This document shows, one piece after another, positions 23,168 through 29,312 of a stretch of DNA of 33,482 nt (position 1 is the first letter of the stretch; each line of letters opens with the position of its first letter). The stretch spans positions 1 to 33,482 of the forward strand of contig NZ_BMIS01000017.1 in the NCBI RefSeq assembly GCF_014642675.1. Direction: 5' to 3'. The DNA is from Nesterenkonia cremea (lineage in GTDB: Bacteria; Actinomycetota; Actinomycetes; Actinomycetales; Micrococcaceae). Under the pieces are notes generated by a model. The model was given only the letters and a program-made list of their open reading frames with translations, was not told the DNA's origin and did no database searches. Both the position numbers and the translations under genes were made by a program.

Positions 23168-24676
23168 ATGGCTGAGACCTTCAACCTTCCCGACGTCGGC
23201 GAGGGCCTGACCGAGGCCGAGATCGTCGCCTGGCGGGTCGCTGTCGGGGACACTGTGGCAGTCAACGACATCGTGGTGGAGATCGAGACCGCCAAGTCTC
23301 TGGTGGAGCTGCCCGTGCCCTTCGCCGGCACCGTGGAGGAGCTGGTGGTCCCCGAGGGTGAGACCATCGAGGTCGGCAGCCCGCTGATCCGCATCGCCGC
23401 CGAGGGCGAGGCCCCGGCCCCGCAGGGTTCGGATGAGTCCGTCGAGGAAGAGACCGCAGAACCCCACGCGGAGCAGAAGAACCAGCCCGAGCAGAAGTCC
23501 CAGAAGGGCCAGCGCAGGAGCGCTGAGAAGAGGTCCCAGCAGAAGTCGGCCGGAAAGTCGGTGGGGGAGAAGACCCCCGACGCCGGCGGCGACGCCCTGG
23601 TGGGCTCCGGTCCGAAGGCCGATGTGGCCGTGCGCCGCCCCCGCGTCCGCCACACAGAACCGGACTCCGTGGACGTCTCCGACCTGGGTCTGCCGGATCC
23701 TGTGCTGCCGATCCGAGACGGCGGATCCGGTGCTGCTCCGGACATCGCCGATATCGTCTCCAAAGCCAGCCCGCCGGTGCGGGCGCTGGCCAAGCGGCTC
23801 GGCGTCGCCGTCTGGGAGCTGGTCGGCTCCGGCGGCAACGGCAAGATCACCCGCGACGACGTCGAGCGTCAGGCCCAGGAGAAGCAGGCTCAGCGCTCCG
23901 CCGGGGGAGCCCCCGCGCGCAGCCTGCCGGTGACCGCTTCCCCGCGGCCGCCGGTCCCTGCTGAGCAGGGGCTGCTCTATGAGGGCCCGCGGGAGGAGAA
24001 GATCCAGGTCCGCGGCGTCCGTAAGGCCACCGCCGCCAACGTCTCCCATATGGCGGCGAACGTCCCGCATGTCTCCGTGTTCAAAGAGGTGGATGTCACC
24101 CGGACCATGGAGCTGCGTGAGGCGCTGAAGAAGGATCCCTCCTTCGAGGGCCTGAGCGTCTCCCCGATGCTCTTCGCCGCCAAGGCGATCATCTGGGCCG
24201 CACGGCGGAACCCGCAGGTCAACGCCTCCTGGCATGACACCCACTACACGCTGAAGAACTACGTGAACCTGGGCATCGCCGCCGCCACACCGCGTGGACT
24301 GGTGGTTCCGGTGATCCACGAGGCGCACACCTTCAACACCCGTGGTCTGGCGGCGGCGATCACCCAGCTGACCGTTGATGCCCGGGATGGGCGGACCACC
24401 CCGGCAGAGATGCAGGGCGGGACCATCTCCATCACCAACGTCGGCAGCCTGGGGCTGGACGGCGGCACACCTATCCTGCCTCCGGGGCAGGCCTCCATTG
24501 TGGCCCTGGGACGCGTGCAGAAGAAGCCGTGGGTGGTGGACGGCCAGATCGTCCCGCGGGACATCATGATCATCGGCGGCTCCTTCGACCACCGGCTGAT
24601 CGACGGCGAGCACGCCGGGCGATTCATCTCCGATGTGGCCGCCGTCCTTGAGCAGCCGGGCCTGCTCCTGGACTGA
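23168..24676 (+). CDS. Dihydrolipoamide acyltransferase E2 component
   Basis: 502 residues. There is one lipoyl domain (about 1-78) with the lipoylated Lys43 in EIETAKSLVEL. A linker follows, with a striking Gln/Lys/Glu/Ser-rich stretch (about 99-140). The E1/E3-binding domain (about 198-240) contains SPPVRALAKRLGVAVWEL and GNGKITRDDV. The CAT catalytic domain has SFDHRLIDG near the end, with catalytic His475 and Asp479. It transfers the acyl group from E1 to CoA. The linker is much more basic than the usual Ala/Pro hinges. No E3 (lipoamide dehydrogenase) gene follows, so E3 must be shared. GAGGAG precedes ATG 23168. Confidence 0.92.
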   Translation: MAETFNLPDVGEGLTEAEIVAWRVAVGDTVAVNDIVVEIETAKSLVELPVPFAGTVEELVVPEGETIEVGSPLIRIAAEGEAPAPQGSDESVEEETAEPHAEQKNQPEQKSQKGQRRSAEKRSQQKSAGKSVGEKTPDAGGDALVGSGPKADVAVRRPRVRHTEPDSVDVSDLGLPDPVLPIRDGGSGAAPDIADIVSKASPPVRALAKRLGVAVWELVGSGGNGKITRDDVERQAQEKQAQRSAGGAPARSLPVTASPRPPVPAEQGLLYEGPREEKIQVRGVRKATAANVSHMAANVPHVSVFKEVDVTRTMELREALKKDPSFEGLSVSPMLFAAKAIIWAARRNPQVNASWHDTHYTLKNYVNLGIAAATPRGLVVPVIHEAHTFNTRGLAAAITQLTVDARDGRTTPAEMQGGTISITNVGSLGLDGGTPILPPGQASIVALGRVQKKPWVVDGQIVPRDIMIIGGSFDHRLIDGEHAGRFISDVAAVLEQPGLLLD

Positions 24677-24716
24677 ACCTGCTCCTGGCGGGGGCTTTCC
24701 TATCGGCCGGTCCAGA

Positions 24717-24735
24717 TCGGCTGGCCTCCAGCCGA
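24717..24735. terminator. Compact hairpin between convergent genes
   Basis: TCGGCTGG (24717-24724) pairs perfectly with CCAGCCGA (24728-24735) across a 3-nt loop. It lies 41 nt after the E2 stop and 16 nt beyond the stop of the gene at 24751-24975, so it can serve both as terminator. Confidence 0.55.
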
Positions 24736-24750
24736 GAGGCCCCGCTCGCT

Positions 24751-24975
24751 TCAGAGCAGGTGCGTCCACTGGGCGTGCTCCAGCAGGACGTCTTGGCGGC
24801 GCCTCTCGGCGGCCAGCCGATGCTCCTGGGTCTGGACGGTCCGCTCTCTGCGCTGCTGCGCTCGGAGCTCCGCACGCTCGGCGCGGGTCTGTGCCCATTC
24901 CACCAGTGCCTTGCCCAGGGCGAAGGCCAGCCGATGAACGGCCGTTTGGGGAACAGGGTAGCTGCTGATAGACAT
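24751..24975 (-). CDS. Small Arg/Gln/Glu-rich helical protein, unknown
   Basis: 74 residues: MSISSYPVPQTAVHRLAFAL, then a single charged amphipathic helix rich in Arg, Gln, Glu and Ala (about 20-68). There is no signal peptide or helix of membrane length. ATG 24975 has AAGGA 6-7 nt upstream and replaces the longer frame to 25074. The upstream DNA is unusually AT-rich for this genome and includes TATAAA and a near-palindrome at 25019-25038. I do not recognise the family; short proteins of this build occur in actinobacteria and may be stress-related, which is only a guess. Confidence 0.6.
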   Translation of the reverse strand: MSISSYPVPQTAVHRLAFALGKALVEWAQTRAERAELRAQQRRERTVQTQEHRLAAERRRQDVLLEHAQWTHLL

Positions 24976-25018
24976 AGAAGTCCTTAGGAATGTCGAAAAA
25001 CGGCAGGGTGGAATAAGG

Positions 25019-25038
25019 TTTATATCGCGCCGATAAAT
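25019..25038. promoter_or_regulatory. AT-rich near-palindrome in a divergent promoter region
   Basis: A near-palindrome with core ATCG-CGC-CGAT flanked by TTTAT on the left and AAAT on the right. It overlaps a possible -10 (TATAAA) for the minus-strand gene at 24751-24975 and stands just upstream of TACGAT (25044-25049) on the plus strand. It could be a transcription-factor operator. Confidence 0.35.
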
Positions 25039-25043
25039 AAGGG

Positions 25044-25109
25044 TACGATCGTTGAGTGATACTGCGTGAGGCACAGAAGAACGCCCGCTTGCTGAAAGCC
25101 TCCCCGTGA
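25044..25109 (+). other. Possible leaderless 17-codon ORF or start of a small transcript
   Basis: TACGAT (25044-25049) is followed after 6 nt by GTG 25056, which opens a 17-codon frame starting V-I-L-R-E-A-Q-K-N-A-R and ending TGA at 25109. No larger gene follows on the plus strand before 25257. It may be the start of a small RNA or a peptide. Weak evidence, kept because the promoter-like spacing is the same as for the leaderless genes elsewhere. The rest of 25110-25256 shows no gene. Confidence 0.2.
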
Positions 25110-25256
25110 CTGACCACGGTGGATCAGAGGCAGGAGGCCCTTCAGAGGATCATCCGGTGATGCGAAGAGGCTGCGCGGCGAGAACAGTCATAGCCACGCC
25201 TGTGCGGCGGGATGACAAAAGGCTCGACAGCCGAGAGATTCCTGTGTCTGTGCGGC

Positions 25257-25373
25257 TCAGTGAGCGGCGGCAGTGACGTGGAAGCGACCGGTGAAGAGGG
25301 GTCGGTCCGCGCTGATGGCGCCTACTGTCCGCAGGTTCAGATGCTCTGCGGTCTTCATGGATGTGAATTTCAT
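25257..25373 (-). CDS. Short ORF (38 aa) with a very strong ribosome site, unknown
   Basis: ATG 25373 to TGA 25257-25259 encodes 38 residues. It starts MKFTSMKTAEHLNL, continues through a middle containing VGAISADRP, and ends FTGRFHVTAAAH. AAAGGAGGGG lies 4-6 nt before the ATG, close to a perfect anti-16S match and better than most genes in this window. There is no Cys, no hydrophobic helix and no signal peptide. It is too short for routine gene calling. It could be a small stress protein, a peptide precursor or a leader peptide; a basic-H-V segment near the C-terminus is loosely reminiscent of actinobacterial leader peptides. Nothing recognisable follows it in its direction before the gene at 24751-24975. 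Confidence 0.5.
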   Translation of the reverse strand: MKFTSMKTAEHLNLRTVGAISADRPLFTGRFHVTAAAH

Positions 25374-25494
25374 GGTGCCCCTCCTTTCAGCAGGCTCGTT
25401 CCGTACAGTGACAATCACGAAGCTATCACGGGAATTTGAGGCAGGGAACCCCTGAAAAAGAATTTCTCGCAGAGATTCGTGCAGAACTCAGCGA

Positions 25495-25518
25495 GCCGAC
25501 GGAAGGGGAGCGGTCGGC
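25495..25518 (-). terminator. Possible terminator of the GerMN-like lipoprotein gene
   Basis: GCCGAC (25495-25500) pairs with GTCGGC (25513-25518) across 12 nt, 17 nt beyond the stop at 25535. The stem is short and no clear T-tract follows. The remaining DNA down to 25374 holds no gene. Confidence 0.35.
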
Positions 25519-25534
25519 GTCGTGGTGAAGAAGA

Positions 25535-26251
25535 TCAGTTGTGGGTGATCTCTTGGATCTCCAGCGGAGTCTCCGCCGGAGGCAGGCCGAGCTCCTCGTG
25601 CAGGGGAGTGCCGTCGATCAGCACCTCACTGTCATCGGCGCCGGTGACCACCCGTGCGGTGGTCTCCAGCTGGGTGAGGATCTGCCAGGACTCGCATTCG
25701 TCGCGGGAGGAGGCCTCTCCGCTCAGCTCCACGGTGACGGTGTCGCCGTCGGTCTCCACCGACTCCACGGCCAGGGTCTCGGAGACGGAGAGAGGGTTGC
25801 TGAAGGCTGGATCACCGTGGTAATACAGCGGGTCGTTGATCAGGTACTCAAGGGCGGTCGGTGCCGGATCATCGGTGACCATCGGGACCGTCTGGATCAC
25901 GCTGACGGTGTCGCCGCAGCCGAAGCTGCCCGTGCGTGCGATCTCGATCTGGTGGGCCTGATCCGGATCGGCCTCGAAGAGCTCGTTGCCGTCCTCATCC
26001 ACCGGGTCGCCGGGGGCATCGGTGCCCTCCAGCGTTCCGTCCTCGCCGATCGGCGCGCCCTCGGAATGTCCGTCCGGGGTCACCATGGCCACCGGGAGGC
26101 GGACGGTGTCATCGCCCTCGAACTCCGGCTGCGGGATGGCGTTGGCGGGGCTGTCTTCCTCGGTCTGGTCCTCCTCGCCCCCGCCGCAGCCGGCAAGGAT
26201 GAGCGTCAGGGCCGCGGCCGTGCCGGTGAGCCGGAGGGGACGGAAACTCAT
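25535..26251 (-). CDS. GerMN-domain-like lipoprotein
   Basis: 238 residues. A lipoprotein signal MSFRPLRLTGTAAALTLILAGC ends with lipobox L-A-G-C (Cys22). A very acidic segment (about 25-100) is followed by a GerMN-like domain (about 105-210), with GCGDTVSVIQTVPM, ALEYLIN, and SVETDGDTVTVELSGE. GerMN domains occur in spore germination proteins, but also in surface lipoproteins of non-sporulating actinobacteria, where the role is unclear. ATG 26251 is chosen over 26284 because TATCCT lies 6 nt upstream (leaderless) and the signal peptide begins there. It probably sits on the outer membrane leaflet. The acidic composition matches the fasciclin lipoprotein. Confidence 0.75.
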   Translation of the reverse strand: MSFRPLRLTGTAAALTLILAGCGGGEEDQTEEDSPANAIPQPEFEGDDTVRLPVAMVTPDGHSEGAPIGEDGTLEGTDAPGDPVDEDGNELFEADPDQAHQIEIARTGSFGCGDTVSVIQTVPMVTDDPAPTALEYLINDPLYYHGDPAFSNPLSVSETLAVESVETDGDTVTVELSGEASSRDECESWQILTQLETTARVVTGADDSEVLIDGTPLHEELGLPPAETPLEIQEITHN

Positions 26252-26263
26252 CGCTCCAGGATA
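26251..26263 (-). promoter_or_regulatory. -10 element for the lipoprotein gene
   Basis: TATCCT on the minus strand (26258-26263) is followed by 6 nt and ATG at 26251, consistent with a leaderless transcript. TTCGTG about 18 nt further upstream could be the -35. Confidence 0.4.
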
Positions 26264-26318
26264 GGAGCCGCGGCTGGACAGCACGAATCGACAGGCCCAT
26301 GCCTACGGCGAAAGAAGA

Positions 26319-26570
26319 GGGAGGGGGCGGGAGGGGGACAGTGAACGGGGGCAGTCCCCCTCCCGCACTGCGAGAAGAAACCGGGTGCTTTCAGGGGTGG
26401 GATGAACCGACACCCGGCCAGCAGAACTTCTCGCGGGGCAGATGACAGCATCAGAGGGAACGGAAAACTCTGATGTTGTTATCGCAGGGTGGGTTGTGAA
26501 GACTTCAGGGGCGTCTCCATCGGGATGTTTCAAACTTGAACATCAACCCACACATCCATACTGGGATGTG
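26319..26570. other. Intergenic array of inverted repeats, candidate structured RNA
   Basis: Within about 250 bp there are six strong inverted repeats. (a) CGGGAGGGGGAC 26328-26339 with GTCCCCCTCCCG 26354-26365, perfect. (b) GCGAGAAG 26370-26377 with CTTCTCGC 26427-26434. (c) Nested in b, CCGGGTG 26381-26387 with CACCCGG 26411-26417. (d) CATCAGAG 26449-26456 with CTCTGATG 26468-26475, followed by TTGTTAT. (e) GTGGGTTG 26489-26496 with CAACCCAC 26544-26551, enclosing the near-palindrome 26524-26544. (f) CACATCC 26551-26557 with GGATGTG 26564-26570. A G-quadruplex pattern covers 26319-26337 and overlaps (a). No coding frame explains this. I do not match it to a known riboswitch. Confidence 0.5.
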
Positions 26571-26622
26571 CCGATGCCCATGTCAACAGACGTGAATCGG
26601 AAACATTCGGGCCTGGGGACGA

Positions 26623-26637
26623 TAGGCTGTGTCTATG
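26623..26637 (+). promoter_or_regulatory. -10-like element for the CitE-like gene
   Basis: TAGGCT (26623-26628), 6 nt, then ATG 26635, with no ribosome site: another leaderless arrangement. Confidence 0.35.
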
Positions 26638-27480
26638 CCGATTCGGAACCGTCGCGCCGCCGCACTTCCTGCCAAGCTCTCCCGCTCCTGGCTGCTGATC
26701 AACGCCGCCAAGGAGGAGGATTTCGCGCCGGGTCTGGCCAGCGAGGCGGACTCCGTGATCTTCGACCTCGAGGCCTCGGTGCCCGATGATCAGAAGGCCG
26801 GCGCACGCCAGTCGGTGATGGAGGCGCTCAACGGCGGCATGACCGCCTGGGTGCGCATCAGTCCCACCACCTCGGAGCACTGGGAGGATGACGTCGCCGC
26901 CCTCTCCAGGGCCGATGGTCTGCGCGGCGTGATGCTCGCCGAGACCGAGCGCCCGGACCAGGTCACCTACACAGCCATGCATCTGAAGGCCGGCACCCCG
27001 GTGATCGCTCTGGTGGAGTCTGCACTGGGCGTGGAGAACGCCACGCAGATCGCTTCGGCCCCAGGCACCTTCCGCCTGGCCTTCGGCACCAATGACTTCC
27101 GCAAGGACGTGGGTGTCTCCGCCGACCCCATGGCCCTGGCCTATGCCCGGTCGCGGCTGGTCATCGCCTCCCGTGTGGGCGGTCTGCCCGGGGCCATCGA
27201 CGGCCCCACTCCCGCCGACGCCGACGACGCCGCCACTGCTGAGGCCTGCGAGGTCACCGCCTCCATGGGTATGACCGGCAAGCTCTCGCTCAACCGCGCC
27301 CAGGTGGACGCAGTGAACAAGGGGCTGAGCCCCTCGGAGGACGAGCTGGCCTGGGCTCGCGAGCTCATCGAGGCCCACGAGTCCGGCGCCTCCATCGGCG
27401 ACGGCTCCTACCTGCCGCGTCTGACCCGCGCCCGCAAGATCGCCTCCCTGGCCGACAGCTACGGCCTCTGGAACGCATAG
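26635..27480 (+). CDS. CitE-like HpcH/HpaI-family lyase (CoA ester lyase)
   Basis: 281 residues, the usual size for a stand-alone CitE-like protein. The TIM-barrel pattern is SRSWLLINAAKEEDF, SVIFDLEASVPDDQK, WVRISP, VIALVESALGVENA (metal-binding Glu) and RLAFGTNDFRKDVG (metal-binding Asp). Such proteins cleave or form citramalyl-, malyl- or 3-hydroxy-3-methylglutaryl-type CoA esters; CitD and CitF are absent, so it is not citrate lyase. In the usual F-D-L-E-D-x-V-P motif the second Asp is Ala here. It precedes a 3-hydroxyacyl-CoA hydrolase-like gene, which suggests acyl-CoA catabolism. GTG 26629 is an alternative start. Confidence 0.82.
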   Translation: MPIRNRRAAALPAKLSRSWLLINAAKEEDFAPGLASEADSVIFDLEASVPDDQKAGARQSVMEALNGGMTAWVRISPTTSEHWEDDVAALSRADGLRGVMLAETERPDQVTYTAMHLKAGTPVIALVESALGVENATQIASAPGTFRLAFGTNDFRKDVGVSADPMALAYARSRLVIASRVGGLPGAIDGPTPADADDAATAEACEVTASMGMTGKLSLNRAQVDAVNKGLSPSEDELAWARELIEAHESGASIGDGSYLPRLTRARKIASLADSYGLWNA

Positions 27481-27519
27481 GGGGCGCCTTACGGGCTACC
27501 GAGGAGGCCCTGCGAAAGG

Positions 27520-27535
27520 TAACGTCTCTCACATG
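27520..27535 (+). promoter_or_regulatory. -10 element for a leaderless start
   Basis: TAACGT (27520-27525) is followed by 7 nt and ATG 27533, without a ribosome site. Confidence 0.45.
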
Positions 27536-28639
27536 GGAAAAGAGACTTTCACAGGCGATGTGGCCTTCGAGCACCGCGGCCGCCTGGGGATCATCACGCT
27601 GAACCGGCCCAAGGCCTTCAACTCGCTGACTGAGCTGATGTGCGAGTCCGTCCTGGTGCAGCTCCAGGAATGGGCCGAGGACGACGGCGTCCTGCAGGTC
27701 CTCATCCGCGGCGCCGGAGACCGAGGCCTCTGCGCCGGCGGCGACGTCGTCGGGGTCCACCACGACATGGTGGAGAAGCAACCTCTGGACGGCGGCGACC
27801 TGCTGCCCGAGGGCACTCCGGCCTATCAGGCCGACTTCGCCGGGGAGCGGTTCTTCTCGGTGGAGTATGCGATGAACCGGTACATCGCGGCCTACCCCAA
27901 GCCCTATATCGCCCTGATGGACGGTCTGGTCCTGGGCGGAGGCATCGGGATCTCAGCCCACGGCTCCCACCGTCTGGTCACCGAGCGCACCCGCGCGGGC
28001 ATGCCGGAGACCACCATCGGCTTCGCCCCGGATGTGGGCGGCACCCACCTGCTGGCCCGCGCGCCGCAGAACCTCGGCCTGCATGCCGGGCTCACCGGAG
28101 CACATCTCGACGCCGCCGATGCGCTCGCCCTGGGCCTGGCCGATGCGCAGATCGCCTCCGAGAGCATCGATGAGCTGATCCAGGTGCTCTCCGAGGATCC
28201 GGTGGACGAGGCCCTGCCGCGGTTCGTGGTGGAGCCGGCGTCGTCCTCTCTGGCCGGGGCCGCCTCCTGGATCGAGCAGGCCTACTCCGGAGCCACCGTG
28301 GAACAGATCCTGACCGCTCTGGATGAGCTGGGTGCAGACATCCCGGCCGCCGCGGAGGCGGCCGCCACGCTGCGCACCAGATCGCCCACCTCATTGAAGG
28401 TCGCCCTGCGCTCCATCCGGGGCGCGGCCGAGCTGAGCTTGAAGGGCGCGCTGGTGCAGGAGTACACCATCGGGGTGCACGCGCTGCGCTCCCATGACTT
28501 CCGCGAGGGCATCCGGGCTCAGCTGGTGGACAAGGACCGGGATCCGCAGTGGCGCCCGGCCACGCTGGAGGAGGCCGACGAGGAGCTGATCGACCACTAC
28601 TTCGCGCCGGTCCCGGGGAGAGTGCTCAGCTTCGCATGA
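27533..28639 (+). CDS. 3-Hydroxyisobutyryl-CoA hydrolase-like (enoyl-CoA hydratase superfamily)
   Basis: 368 residues, matching 3-hydroxyisobutyryl-CoA hydrolases rather than the 260-residue hydratases. Landmarks are GIITLNRPKAFNSL, the oxyanion-hole loop RGLCAGGDVVGVH (65-77), DGLVLGGGIGIS (130-141), and GMPETTIGFAPDVGG with Glu159 and Asp167, the expected catalytic pair. It would release 3-hydroxyisobutyrate in valine degradation. This fits with the branched-chain-type E1/E2 operon 3 kb upstream. The start is probably leaderless. A CitE-like lyase precedes it by 52 nt. Confidence 0.88.
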   Translation: MGKETFTGDVAFEHRGRLGIITLNRPKAFNSLTELMCESVLVQLQEWAEDDGVLQVLIRGAGDRGLCAGGDVVGVHHDMVEKQPLDGGDLLPEGTPAYQADFAGERFFSVEYAMNRYIAAYPKPYIALMDGLVLGGGIGISAHGSHRLVTERTRAGMPETTIGFAPDVGGTHLLARAPQNLGLHAGLTGAHLDAADALALGLADAQIASESIDELIQVLSEDPVDEALPRFVVEPASSSLAGAASWIEQAYSGATVEQILTALDELGADIPAAAEAAATLRTRSPTSLKVALRSIRGAAELSLKGALVQEYTIGVHALRSHDFREGIRAQLVDKDRDPQWRPATLEEADEELIDHYFAPVPGRVLSFA

Positions 28640-28700
28640 GGTCACAGCGGACGTGTTTCGCTTTGTGTCTGAGCCTCGTCCCAGATTGTTGGACAAGACG

Positions 28701-28776
28701 TAGCATCGTGACGCACATGCATGTCGATCTGTGGGCCGACGGGCCCGCCGGACACCGAGGAGAAGCATCGCTATGA
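28701..28776 (+). CDS. Candidate upstream ORF (19 aa) coupled to the OsmC gene
   Basis: TAGCAT (28701-28706) resembles a -10 element; ATG 28717 follows about 10 nt later. The ORF, 28717-28776, encodes MHVDLWADGPAGHRGEASL. Its stop TGA (28774-28776) overlaps the OsmC start ATG (28773-28775) as ATGA, and the OsmC ribosome site (GAGGAG) lies inside it. This is the layout of a regulatory leader ORF. M-H-V-D-L echoes the H-V-D-L segment I recall from actinobacterial leader peptides of sulfur genes, but no Cys codons are present. Coding is unproven. Confidence 0.4.
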
Positions 28777-29312
28777 CTACTGAGAACGCACAGCTCGGCG
28801 GCATCGACGCCGAGGGCCTCGAGAACCTCGCTGCCAAGAACATCGAGAAGCCCGAGCACGGTCACAAGGTCGTGAAGTCCAAGACCGTGTGCGAGTCCGG
28901 CTTCCGCAACCAGAACTACGTCCGGGATCACCAGCCCTTCCTGATCTCCGAGCCGCATAAGCTGCTCGGAGACGACGAGGCACCCAACCCCACCGAGATC
29001 GCGCTGGGCGCCCTGGGCTCCTGCATCTCCGTGGGCCTGATGGCCAACGCCACCAAGCGCGGCGTCACCCTCTCCACGATCGAGGTGGACGTGGAGGGCG
29101 ACATCGACATCTCCGCCACCTGGGGCGTGGGCGACCTGGATGAGGACAAGCGCCTGGGCGTCTCCCACCTGCGCATCAACGTGAACCTGGACGGTGACGC
29201 CGATCAGGCCACTCTGCAGGAGATCACCGACTCCGCGCTCAAATGGTCCCCGGTGCTGAACACCTTCACCCGTCCGGCCAGCTGCGAGTCCACCCTGACT
29301 GTGGGCGAATGA
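28773..29312 (+). CDS. OsmC-family protein
   Basis: 179 residues, longer than the usual 140 because of an N-terminal extension of about 35. The OsmC fold is shown by HQPFLISEPHKLLGDDEAPNPTEIALGALGSCISVGLM and the following GVTLSTIEVDVEGDIDI. Cys40 and Cys84 (L-G-S-C) may form the reactive pair of peroxiredoxin-like OsmC proteins, although Cys40 lies in an unusual context. OsmC proteins reduce organic hydroperoxides or act on thiols and sulfur compounds. It is the first main gene of the operon and overlaps the flavoprotein gene by ATGA. GAGGAG precedes the ATG at 28773. Confidence 0.85.
   Translation: MTTENAQLGGIDAEGLENLAAKNIEKPEHGHKVVKSKTVCESGFRNQNYVRDHQPFLISEPHKLLGDDEAPNPTEIALGALGSCISVGLMANATKRGVTLSTIEVDVEGDIDISATWGVGDLDEDKRLGVSHLRINVNLDGDADQATLQEITDSALKWSPVLNTFTRPASCESTLTVGE

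Noticed and set aside
25110..25256. tRNA or other stable RNA gene
   Set aside because: No T-psi-C-like GTTCGA block, acceptor pairing or CCA end could be found.
26319..26434. 6C RNA, c-di-AMP (ydaO) riboswitch, tmRNA or RNase P RNA
   Set aside because: I compared the hairpins with what I remember of these families. The C-rich loop has only five C residues, and the conserved ydaO, tmRNA and RNase P blocks are absent, so I left it unnamed.
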